NCBI GenBank assembly: GCA_947177755.1
Contig: CAMWVV010000007.1
Span: 1 to 33,118 of the forward strand
Direction of reading: 5' to 3'
Length of the DNA stretch: 33,118 bases
DNA from: an uncultured Ruminococcus sp.
GTDB lineage: Bacteria; Bacillota; Clostridia; Oscillospirales; Ruminococcaceae
The notes under the pieces: model-generated
Told to the model about the DNA's origin: nothing
Database searches by the model: none
What the model saw: only the letters and a program-made list of their open reading frames with translations
Made by a program: the position numbers and the translations under genes
Part shown: positions 14,863 through 23,600 of the stretch, piece after piece
Layout: every line of letters starts with the position of its first letter
How positions within the stretch are numbered: position 1 is the first letter of the stretch

Positions 14863-15403
14863 AGGTAAACCCCTCTCTTTCAAGCTCTGATTTAAGAGAT
14901 TTTTTAGCCCTGTAAAGTAAATATGTAATCTGACGATTGGTTTTGTGCATGATTTTTGCGGTTTGTGAAGTGTTGAATTCTTCAAAATATGTTAAATAAA
15001 GTACCTGACGGTAGTCCTGATTCAGCTTCTGCATTACCCTGTGAATGAAAATTTTCTGTTCATCTTTTATATAGTTCTGTTCAAGTTCTGTTTTATCTTC
15101 AAGGCTGTAGAAATCATCAATCGGAACAGAAACAAATTTTGAAGTTTTCCTGATATGGTCAATCGCTGTAAATCTTCCTATGGAGTAAAGCCACGTTTTG
15201 AATGAACTTTTTCCCGAAAATCTTGGCTTTCTGACATAAAGCTTTATAAATACTTCCTCCGCAATTTCCTCCGCATTACATATATTGTCAGTATAACTAT
15301 ATACATACATCACAAGCCCGTCTCTGTATTCACGGATTATCTCAGCAAGAGCATTTTTGTCACCTTCAAGAAAACGGTGGTAGCTACTTGCACCGTTATC
15401 CAT
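14849..15403 (-). CDS. ECF-type sigma factor (sigma-70 family)
   Basis: 184 residues. Region 2 spans about 15-80 (GLVMYVYSYTDNICNAEEIA for the core-binding helix, then FKTWLYSIGRFTAIDHIRK for -10 recognition). Region 4 spans about 118-175 (LNQDYRQVLYLTYFEEFN and an HTH in TAKIMHKTNRQITYLLYRAK). No region 1 or 3 is present, as in ECF factors. The stop overlaps the start of the membrane/dockerin gene, the usual arrangement with an anti-sigma factor. An ECF-type promoter (TGCAAC-N16-CGAC) lies just upstream, so it likely drives its own operon. Its regulon is not visible, but the setting beside xylanase genes points to cell-wall-degrading or cell-surface genes. Confidence 0.9.
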   Translation of the reverse strand: MDNGASSYHRFLEGDKNALAEIIREYRDGLVMYVYSYTDNICNAEEIAEEVFIKLYVRKPRFSGKSSFKTWLYSIGRFTAIDHIRKTSKFVSVPIDDFYSLEDKTELEQNYIKDEQKIFIHRVMQKLNQDYRQVLYLTYFEEFNTSQTAKIMHKTNRQITYLLYRAKKSLKSELEREGFTYEEL

Positions 15404-15441
15404 ATATCTGCCCCTTTCTGAAAATATATCTTCACTACTTA

Positions 15442-15467
15442 GTCGTATGAATTTTGTGATTGTTGCA
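15442..15467 (-). promoter_or_regulatory. ECF-type autoregulatory promoter of the sigma factor operon
   Basis: On the minus strand, TGCAAC (15462-15467) and CGAC (15442-15445) are separated by exactly 16 bases. AAC in the -35 and CG in the -10, with 16-17 bases between, is the hallmark of ECF promoters such as those of Bacillus SigX, SigW and SigM. No good sigma-A promoter is seen in the same interval. The leader is about 30-38 bases. Confidence 0.65.
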
Positions 15468-15522
15468 GTCGAATCATGAATTTATAAAAAAAATTTTATA
15501 GCCAGATTTTCTGAAGAAAATA

Positions 15523-15569
15523 ATACACTCATTGTTGACGAATAGCAGGACAATCAACAATGAGTGTAT
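15523..15569 (-). terminator. Long hairpin terminator after the GH30-GH43 gene
   Basis: A perfect 16-bp inverted repeat (arms 15523-15538 and 15554-15569; the left arm begins ATACACTC and the right arm ends GAGTGTAT) around a 15-base loop. On the minus strand it is followed by TATTTTC. It separates the GH30-GH43 gene from the sigma factor operon. Confidence 0.75.
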
Positions 15570-15614
15570 ATTAGTTATGAAAAATAAATTTATGGATTAT
15601 TTCCGGCATTCAGT

Positions 15615-18600
15615 TCATGAAAAATACCAGTAATCAAAATCAACGTCTCCGCTGAACAAGAAACATAAATCAGTACTTCCGCTGAGCGAACTGCTGACAG
15701 GTACTTTTATTTCGGACATACCCGAAGGAATTTCCGCATATGCAACAGCCTCACCCTTTGCGTCACCTTTGCAGACCTTTATTACTGCACCATTTTTTGA
15801 TGATGCTTTTATTGTAAGAGTTTTTGCACCCTTTGAAAAGTCTGCACCGTTAACGGAAATCCAGCTTCCCTTTGTACCATGCACTGTAGTATCACCCAGA
15901 CCGTTTACAGAAATGTCTTTTGACTGATTTGACATGGTTTCAGCCTGTACTTTTGAATACGGATTGAGTTTCTTAAGCTGTGCGATTCCTGTCATAGTTC
16001 CTGTTACCTGATTCATTTTTTCACCGCTCATGGTGATTTTGTCAACCTGCGGACTTCTGTAATTGCCGTCGATTCCCATAGCCTTTTCAACGGGACGTGA
16101 GTGGTAGAACAGATAAAGCTGGTTATTGAGTTCAACAATTGAATGATGGTTATTGCCTGTCATTCCTGCAAAGAAATTTCCCTGATTCTTGAACAGTTCT
16201 CCGCCATATGTGTAAGGTCCGAGAGGATTATCCGCAACCATATATTCTATGCCTGCCGTAGAAAGTCCGTACTGATTTCCGCCTGTATTCCAGTTTGAAC
16301 AGTAAGTATAATAATATTTGTTGCCTATTTTGTTTATACCCGAATCTTCAAAGACATACGGAGCGTCAATTGTAGACGGTGTTCCGACAATACTTGTCAT
16401 ATCGTCACCGAGTTTTACAACTCTTGTTGTTGAAGGCATTGCTTGCTTACCCTCGGGAACTCCTCCGCCGAAACATAAATAACCTGTTCCGTCGTCGTCA
16501 ACAAAAACAGCAGGGTCAAAGAGCCACGGAATATTATTACAGTTCGGAACAGCTCTTGTTATAAGTTCATGACCGAGGGGGTCGCTCCACGGACCTGTAG
16601 GACTATCGGCAGTAAGCACGCAAACACCGTTTCCGCCGTTGCAGAAGTAAAGGAAGAATTTTTCCTTGCCGTTTATAGTTTTGTGTGCTGCACACGGAGC
16701 CCATGAAAGCGATGCCCATTTTGCCACGCCGTCTGAACCTGCTACATTTATAGCACCGTGGTCAGTCCAGTTAACCATATCGTCGGACGAAATACAGTTG
16801 ATTTTGTTTACTTTTCCGTAAGTGTTTTCGGTGACATTTCCGTTTGCATCATATTCAACAACATCATTTGTCATATACACATAAACCCTGCCATTGTACT
16901 CCATAACTCCAGGGTCTGCACCGAATCTCTGCGTATAAAGAGGATTGTTTTCACCTGATTTTTTGTAGCTTGCTGTCGGACTTACTAAAGAAAAGAGTTT
17001 TTCCATAGCGGCATTGTCAACAATTTTTTCAGCAACCGGAAATTCTTTTATCTGCCCGAGAATAAACTTCTGAATCAGAACAGCATCATTAACATTATAT
17101 TCACCGCTTTGGTCAACGTCTGCGGAAATCTTTTCTGACGATTCACTGAAACCGTTCACAAGTCCTTTTCTTGCCATTACCATATCAAATGAATTGATTA
17201 CGCCGTCTGAATTTATGTCACCGAGAATAATATTTTTTGATTCTCCTGCACCTAAAATTGAAGTTCTTGCAATTGCACCTATAACTTCGTCGATATAGAA
17301 ATTGCTTGTTGAATCGGCAGTTTCGATATAAATCTGCATATTTGTAGCACCATCGGGAATTTTATAGTTTTTGTTTGCAAGCTGTACCCATTCACCCTTT
17401 ATTGCTGTTGCCTCTGCAATGGTGCTGTAACGGGTATCGCCGTTTGAGTCGGTGTACTGTAGTTTGAGATAAAATTTATCTGTCGGTTCACCATCGTAGT
17501 ACATTACATTTGCACTGAAACTGTATTCACTGCCTGCCTCAAATGCTCTGCCGAGAGTTTTTGAAGCACCGTTCCATGCAGCAGTTCTGTCTTTTACGAG
17601 AAGTGATTCGTTGCCTACATATGCAGTACGTCCGCTTGTGAGAACTTCTCCCGAGCCTCTTATACCCCAGTCACAAGTACTTCCCTCAAAGCCGTCCGCA
17701 AAATACCAGCCGTAATCGTTGGGGGTTATTGGTGTTGATTCATCAGAAAGAGTAACAACAAACGTTGAAACGCTGTTTGCAGGAAGCTGAGCATAGAAAT
17801 TATCGCCGTCGAAATCCATATTAAGTGTAGGAGCAATATTTTCATTTGCGGAAGTTCTGTAACGGTCAACGTCCGAAATATTTTCATTGTCTATTCTGAA
17901 ATTCTGAGTATATTCTTTTTCACTCTTGTTTACCGCAACAATAGTGACCTGATTGTCATCGCCTTTATATGCAGAAACATAGACATCTTTTTCAGGCTGT
18001 TCTGTAGCGTCAACACGCACATCACCGGGACGTACATATTTTGAATACTGTGCCATGCAGTAGCCACGCTTGCTTATCTTGCCGTCCTCAGTCATAAGAC
18101 CATAACTTCTGCGGATATACCACCATGTATATGCACTCATATTGCCCACAACCATAGCATTGTGGATATTTTCCGCAACTTCTATAGCTTCGGGATATTT
18201 GTTAGCTGAATCGGCATCACTGTTAGGTACATAGACTTCTGTCATCCATATTTCCTTACCGCTGTTTTCGAGGTCAGGGAAGTCCATCCAATCTCTTGTA
18301 GTTCCGTACATATGAGTACCGAAAAGGTCACAGTTTGCCATAGCTTTTTCATTATTAAGTATTTTACGGTAGAATTTCTTTCCGCCGTCCTTGACCCATG
18401 AAGCATTTTCGGGAGCGTACTGGAAACTTTCAGGCGACATAAGTCTTGTGCTTGTTATCTTATCGCCATAGTTTGCGATAAAATCCGTTGTTTCGTCGGT
18501 TGACCAGTATGTCCACTCTTCAGCATAGTCAGGCTCATTCTGAACCGATATAGAGTAAAGGTCAACGCCGTTATCTTTCATATACTGTCCGAAATTGTTA

Positions 18601-19058
18601 AGATGTTCGGCATAAGCACCATAATTTGACTTTGGAATATGAAGTTTGCCATTGCTTCCGCCTGATTCTGCGAGATTTGCAGGTGGTTCCCACGGCGATG
18701 CAAAAACAGTAGCACCCATTTTTGTGGCAAACTGTGCTGTCGGGACAGCAAGTTTCCACTGCGAACTATCGGGATTTACAAACACACGGAGTATAGTAAG
18801 CCCGAGTTCATTGTCTCCGTTACCGAAAGCGGTCTGTCTTTGAGCATCAGACAAATCACCGCCCTTGTCTGCCGTCCATTCAGGGTGATTGATGCCTCCG
18901 AAACCACGTATTGTCTGATATTCCTTGTTAATGTCAACTACCACTTCACTGGCAGCTGCAACGTTTTTTTGTTCGGGCAGTGCCGATGTTAATGTAAACA
19001 TCATAGCAGACGATGTAAGCAAAGATAAAATTTTTTTTACTGATTTTTTGGTTTTCAT
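15615..19058 (-). CDS. Secreted GH30-CBM22-dockerin-GH43-CBM6 xylan-degrading enzyme
   Basis: 1147 residues with a signal peptide (about 1-36). GH30 spans about 38-437, with the acid/base E175 in SVQNEPDY and the nucleophile E274 in WMTEVYV. The sequence is like GH30_8 glucuronoxylanases, which cut beta-1,4-xylan next to glucuronic acid. CBM22 (about 447-600) binds xylan. A type-I dockerin (about 612-675; GDINSDGVINSFDM and ADVDQSGEYNVNDA loops) docks onto a scaffoldin cohesin. GH43 spans about 705-1030, with D715, D848 (WLFDPAV) and E904 (YVFEDSG) as the expected triad, and is probably an arabinofuranosidase or xylosidase. A CBM6-like module (about 1033-1147) ends the chain. The dockerin sits inside the protein, not at its end. 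The CBM22-dockerin block is 83% identical to that of the GH10 enzyme. A GGGAGG site precedes the ATG. Confidence 0.94.
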   Translation of the reverse strand: MKTKKSVKKILSLLTSSAMMFTLTSALPEQKNVAAASEVVVDINKEYQTIRGFGGINHPEWTADKGGDLSDAQRQTAFGNGDNELGLTILRVFVNPDSSQWKLAVPTAQFATKMGATVFASPWEPPANLAESGGSNGKLHIPKSNYGAYAEHLNNFGQYMKDNGVDLYSISVQNEPDYAEEWTYWSTDETTDFIANYGDKITSTRLMSPESFQYAPENASWVKDGGKKFYRKILNNEKAMANCDLFGTHMYGTTRDWMDFPDLENSGKEIWMTEVYVPNSDADSANKYPEAIEVAENIHNAMVVGNMSAYTWWYIRRSYGLMTEDGKISKRGYCMAQYSKYVRPGDVRVDATEQPEKDVYVSAYKGDDNQVTIVAVNKSEKEYTQNFRIDNENISDVDRYRTSANENIAPTLNMDFDGDNFYAQLPANSVSTFVVTLSDESTPITPNDYGWYFADGFEGSTCDWGIRGSGEVLTSGRTAYVGNESLLVKDRTAAWNGASKTLGRAFEAGSEYSFSANVMYYDGEPTDKFYLKLQYTDSNGDTRYSTIAEATAIKGEWVQLANKNYKIPDGATNMQIYIETADSTSNFYIDEVIGAIARTSILGAGESKNIILGDINSDGVINSFDMVMARKGLVNGFSESSEKISADVDQSGEYNVNDAVLIQKFILGQIKEFPVAEKIVDNAAMEKLFSLVSPTASYKKSGENNPLYTQRFGADPGVMEYNGRVYVYMTNDVVEYDANGNVTENTYGKVNKINCISSDDMVNWTDHGAINVAGSDGVAKWASLSWAPCAAHKTINGKEKFFLYFCNGGNGVCVLTADSPTGPWSDPLGHELITRAVPNCNNIPWLFDPAVFVDDDGTGYLCFGGGVPEGKQAMPSTTRVVKLGDDMTSIVGTPSTIDAPYVFEDSGINKIGNKYYYTYCSNWNTGGNQYGLSTAGIEYMVADNPLGPYTYGGELFKNQGNFFAGMTGNNHHSIVELNNQLYLFYHSRPVEKAMGIDGNYRSPQVDKITMSGEKMNQVTGTMTGIAQLKKLNPYSKVQAETMSNQSKDISVNGLGDTTVHGTKGSWISVNGADFSKGAKTLTIKASSKNGAVIKVCKGDAKGEAVAYAEIPSGMSEIKVPVSSSLSGSTDLCFLFSGDVDFDYWYFS
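17034..17723 (-). repeat. CBM22-dockerin block, copy 1 (in the GH30-GH43 gene)
   Basis: Encodes residues 446-675. It aligns without any gap with residues 566-795 of the GH10-CE1 enzyme (DNA 21457-22146). By hand count 190 of 230 residues are identical, and DNA identity is visibly high as well. Outside the block the two proteins are unrelated, so this is a duplicated module, moved or homogenised as a unit. Confidence 0.9.
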
Positions 19059-19101
19059 AATTACCTCCCATTATAAATATCGTTCATATAATATTAATAA
19101 T

Positions 19102-19163
19102 ATTCTAACATATATGACAATATTTGTATTGCACATTTGTCATTTAAATGGTATTTTTGTAAT
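19102..19163 (-). promoter_or_regulatory. Promoter and probable AraC-type activator sites of the GH30-GH43 gene
   Basis: Plus-strand half-sites TTTGTCAT (19136-19143) and TTTGTAAT (19156-19163) are 20 bases apart. The 21 bases at 19123-19143 differ by one base from 23912-23932 upstream of the GH10 gene. Reading on the minus strand, TAGAAT (19102-19107) stands 15 bases after this element as -10. The -35 position falls in the element and has no consensus, as in activator-dependent promoters. Confidence 0.72.
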
Positions 19164-19182
19164 GCAATATTTTAATATGAAG

Positions 19183-19211
19183 TTGAAATTTTTTCTGATG
19201 TGTAGTATAAT
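19183..19211 (+). promoter_or_regulatory. Promoter of the AraC-family regulator
   Basis: TTGAAA (19183-19188) and TATAAT (19206-19211) are 17 bases apart, 31 bases before the start codon. The paired half-sites for the divergent xylanase gene lie 20-60 bases upstream, so one bound regulator could affect both genes. Confidence 0.82.
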
Positions 19212-19242
19212 ATTAATGTATAATATTTTAAGGAGGTCAATT

Positions 19243-20466
19243 ATGGATTATGAAAAAATTTCTGATATAACACAGGAAGAACTTATTTACATAAGCAGAC
19301 AGTTTGCGAATATGTTCGGATTTCCCGTAAGACTTTACAACAAGAGTGAACTTATTTTCTTTCACTCTACCGCTAATCTGACAGCCGACCCCGTTTCACT
19401 TTGTCTTGACGAAATAATTCAAAAACAGGAACAAATCGACTATTATGTCTATGAAAGTACTTTTTATTATGGCATTGTCAACTGCGGACAGTATAAATTT
19501 GTAACTGGCCCTGTAAGCGAACTAAGACTATCAGACCATGAATTTAACAGGCTCGGATTTATTCTCGGAATAGAAAACAATGATATTCCGATTTTTACTG
19601 CGTCCATGAAAAGTCTTTCGGGAATACATCTTGACACGCTTATTCAGGCAATTATTCTCTATAATTTTTCCGTAAACAAAACAATGTATAACATATCGGA
19701 TATAAGAATAAAAAGTACAGAACAGAATAACATATCCACCGATATAAAGGAAAATGAGATTTCCGACATCGGCGAAAGGCTTTTTATGAATAACTCACGT
19801 TCATATGCTATTGAAAGAGATATGATTAAAAAGGTAATGAATGGTGACGTTGAAGGGCTGATTGACGGTGCAACCAAAATCCCGTCTGTAAGTTCGGGAA
19901 ATCTTGCACCGCACCTGCTCCGCCACAGCAAGAACTTTTTCATAAAACTTGAAACCATTATGGCACGTGCCGCAGTTGAAGCAGGTTTAGACGTTGATGA
20001 AATTTTTTCTATTGAAGAAATGTATATCAGGAAATGCGAGTCACTTGACAATATCGACCGCATTAAAAATCTCCAGTATCATATGATAGTTGACTATGCG
20101 GACAGAGTAAAAAAACTTAAACAATATAACGGACAAAATTCAAAAATGGTCACGGAGATTTCCGCATATATCCGCAGTCATATTTCCGAATCAATAAAAA
20201 CTTCCGATATTGCCGAACACTTCGGAAAGAGCAGGGGCGGAATAACAACGGAATTTAAAAAGCAGACTGGTATGAATCTTTCGGATTTTATCAAACTTAA
20301 AAAAATTCAGGAGGCTCAGGAACTCCTTTATGAAACAAATAAAAGTCTTGTACTGATAAGCGATTATCTCGGCTTTTCGTCGCAAAGCCATTTCACAAGG
20401 GTATTCAAGGAAATTACGGGAATTACTCCGAAAGAATACAGAGATAAAAATCATATCGGCAAATAA
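19243..20466 (+). CDS. AraC-family transcriptional regulator
   Basis: 407 residues from the ATG at 19243, preceded by AGGAGG (19231-19236). The reading frame extends further upstream but lacks a ribosome site there. The C-terminal AraC domain (about 299-407) has two HTH motifs, SIKTSDIAEHFGKSRGGITT and LISDYLGFSSQSHFTRVFKE, ending in GITPKEYR. The N-terminal 150 residues look like a soluble sensor (TGPVSELRLSDHEFNRLG), with no membrane segment and no recognised ligand site. It diverges from the GH30-GH43 gene and lies between the two xylanase genes. Both have matching paired half-sites near their promoters, so it probably activates them in response to a xylan breakdown product. The ligand is not known. 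Confidence 0.93.
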   Translation: MDYEKISDITQEELIYISRQFANMFGFPVRLYNKSELIFFHSTANLTADPVSLCLDEIIQKQEQIDYYVYESTFYYGIVNCGQYKFVTGPVSELRLSDHEFNRLGFILGIENNDIPIFTASMKSLSGIHLDTLIQAIILYNFSVNKTMYNISDIRIKSTEQNNISTDIKENEISDIGERLFMNNSRSYAIERDMIKKVMNGDVEGLIDGATKIPSVSSGNLAPHLLRHSKNFFIKLETIMARAAVEAGLDVDEIFSIEEMYIRKCESLDNIDRIKNLQYHMIVDYADRVKKLKQYNGQNSKMVTEISAYIRSHISESIKTSDIAEHFGKSRGGITTEFKKQTGMNLSDFIKLKKIQEAQELLYETNKSLVLISDYLGFSSQSHFTRVFKEITGITPKEYRDKNHIGK

Positions 20467-20469
20467 AAA

Positions 20470-20497
20470 AACCGTGGGTATTTCACCACAGTTTTAT
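20470..20497 (+). terminator. Terminator after the AraC-family gene
   Basis: AACCGTGG (20470-20477) pairs with CCACAGTT (20486-20493) through an 8-base loop with one G-U pair, followed by a T-rich tail. An A run precedes it. A weaker ACTGATT/AATCAGT hairpin between 20,549 and 20,585 may serve the convergent GH10-CE1 gene. Confidence 0.7.
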
Positions 20498-20601
20498 TAT
20501 GATTGTCACCATAAAAGGAACAATCCTCCATAAAATTATTTATTAAACGACTGATTTTCTTTTTGTGCAGATAAGTCAATCAGTAGATTTAATTTTTTAA
20601 C

Positions 20602-23600
20602 TTATGCTTTGAAAACGGCTCTTACAAAGTTGTAAATGTGAGCGTGAATGCTGTTATCGCCATGATAACCGCCGTTTACATAATGCCATATATGCGGAAC
20701 GTTGTTTTTAGCAAAATTATTATGATAATTTTCAGGATTTGAATAAACGATAGTGTCATTGCTTCCTGCTGTAATAAAGAGGAGAGAGGGAGCTTCCTTT
20801 TCAGAATCCCACTTGAAACTTCCCGTCACACCAGGAGCAGGGCATATTGCACCCACATAGCCGAAAAGGTCAGCACGCTGCATACCTATGAGGAGAGATT
20901 CTCTGCCACCCATTGAAAAACCCGTTATTGCGGTGTTTTCTCTTCCTGTTTTCACACTGTATGTGCTTTCAATATGAGGCATAAGGTCTTTTGTAAGGTC
21001 ATTTATAAAATTATCATATGCGGCATTGTTTTCGTCGTCCATAGCCGAACAGTTTTCCTGTGTTGCACTTGAATAAACATAAGGGAATACAACTATCATA
21101 TCTTCCGCTTCACCCTCGGCGATAGCGTTTCCGATAATCTGACGTGTATACATAGTATCGTTGCCTTTTATAATCATTCTGTCCTGATTTTCCCAGTAAC
21201 CGTGAAGAACGTAAAGAACAGGATATTTTTTGTTTTCGTTATAGTTGGCAGGCAGAAGAATATTATAAGGTTTATTGCGGTTGCAGGTTGTTGAATAGTA
21301 TGTGCCTGATTTTACCGTACCATACTGAACACCTGCTTTTTCCTGTTTTGAATCTGCTGTTTCAAATTCGGAAACTTTTGCCTGTACTGTCGGTGTATAT
21401 TCGGACATTGTAATCATATCTTTAGAAGAAGATGACGGAGGAGTTACAGACTGAGATACGGGAAATTCTTTTATCTGTCCGAGAATGAATTTCTGAATCA
21501 GAACAGCGTCATTTATATTATATTCACCGTTCTGGTCAACGTCTGCGGAAAGTTTTTCTGCCGAATCGCTGAAACCGTTTATAAGACCGTTTCTTGCAAG
21601 AACCATGTCAAAAGAATTGATTGCACCGTCCGAGTTTATGTCGCCGAGAGTAACATTTTTGGATTCACCAGCACCGAGAATTGTAGTTCCTGCAACTGCA
21701 CCTATAACTTCGTCGATATAGAAATTGTTTGTTGTTTCTGCTGTTTCAACGTATATCTGCATATTTGAAGCATCAGACGGAATTTTGTAATTCTTGTTTG
21801 CAAGCTGTACCCATTCGCCTTTTATTGCTGTGGCTTCTGCGATAGTGTCATACTGTGTTTCACCGCTTGCATCAGTATACTGAAGTTTGAGATAGAATTT
21901 ATCCGTTGCATCGCCGTCAAAGTACATTACATTTGCACTGAAACTATATTCATTTCCTGCAACAAACGCTCTGTTAAGAGCCTTTGAAGCACCGTTCCAT
22001 GCGTTTGTCCTGTCCTTGACAAGAAGTGATTCGTCACCTACGTATGCAGTTCTTCCACTTGTGAGAATTTCTCCTGCACCTCTTGAAGTCCAGTCACAAG
22101 TACTGCCCTCAAAGCCGTCCGCAAAGTACCAGCCGTATGCATTCGGTTCAATGGGCTTGACTTCTCCGCCGCCCTGATAATTACTTCCGTCGCCCCACTC
22201 GGACTGCGGAATCATTGAAGTAAGCGTTGTATATGCAGGCTTAGGCTGATTATTTTTATCGTAAAGAAGTGCATCACTGCCCGCTTTCAGCCATGAATTA
22301 GCGTCGTTAGGTCCCCATATTGCAACAAGCGTTACCTTGCCGTTGTATTTTCCGCTTGTGTTCACGTCCATAGCGTGCTTGAAAATTGCCTTGTACTTGT
22401 CTGCCTGGTCCTGAAGTGAATAGATAACATTACCATTACTGTCTGTAAGAGCTATATCAAGTTCTGTAACCTGAACGTCACAGCCGATTGAAAGATATTT
22501 GTCCATAGCCTCTAAATAAGAGTCAGTGCCTGCAAATCCAGTGGCATTTGCAGGAACGTGCGACTGCATTCCAACGCCGTCGAGCAATCCCTTTTCGTAA
22601 AGAGATTTACACATATTGTATATGGTATCTCTCTTATGGTCCCAGTATTCGTTGTAGTCGTTGTAATAGAGGTCACAGCCTTCGGGAGCGTACCTTCTTG
22701 CATAAGTGAAAGCCTTTTCAACAAAGCTGTTGTCTCCGTAAACCTGTACCCAGCCAGATTTACCACCCTGTCCCTGTACATTATTGTCACCGGGTTCTCT
22801 TGCTCCTCCAAAATTAGCTGTTCTGTTTGAGTCGTCACTTATACATTCGTTGGCAACGTCATAGGCATATAAATTAAGTTCAGGGTACTGAGTTTCAATC
22901 GCATTGAACATATTTTTAATATAGCTTTCCATACGCTTATCCATAGTAGCAGAATCAACCCAGTTGCCGTTAGCATCAAAATTTTCTTTGAAAAACCATA
23001 CAGGTGTCTGACTGTGCCACACAAAAGTATGACCTCTAATAGCTATATTGTTCTGCACACAGAAATCCATTATTGCTGCTGCACTATTGAGTGAAACACC
23101 AATATTTGTACCGCTGCACTGTGACTGTACAAGAGTAGCATCGGGCTTCATTTCGTTCTCGCACTCAATGCTGTTGAAATCCTTAATCACGTTTGCGGTA
23201 ATGGCAGAATTTTTTACAGTTCCGCCATTAAGGATATTACCTACTCTGAAATAGTCTGCAAATTCGTCCTTAAGACCCTTTTCTCCTGCCGCATATGCTG
23301 AAAGACCTTTTTTTGAAGTGATTTTAACGTTGTCAAAGCTGAAATCATTTGTACTTTCTGTTGTGAGAGTAAGCCGAAACTCATAGCTGTTTGCAGGTGC
23401 TTTATAATCTGCGGAAAGTTCAGTCCACTGTCCTGCTTTTACCTTTTTTTCGGCAAGTTCAACAACCGTTTCAACACCTGTTTCCTCATCTATACACAAT
23501 AAATTCAGACGGAATTTTTCATCTGATTCGCTGTAAACCTGAACACTGTAATTATATTCAACCGCACCCGAAAGATAAAATCCCTTTGAAGAACTTGCAC

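Noticed and set aside
18925-19242. Upstream extension of the AraC-family reading frame
   Set aside because: It overlaps the GH30-GH43 gene and its promoter on the other strand, has no ribosome site, and the AGGAGG plus ATG at 19243 and a promoter just before it fix the real start.
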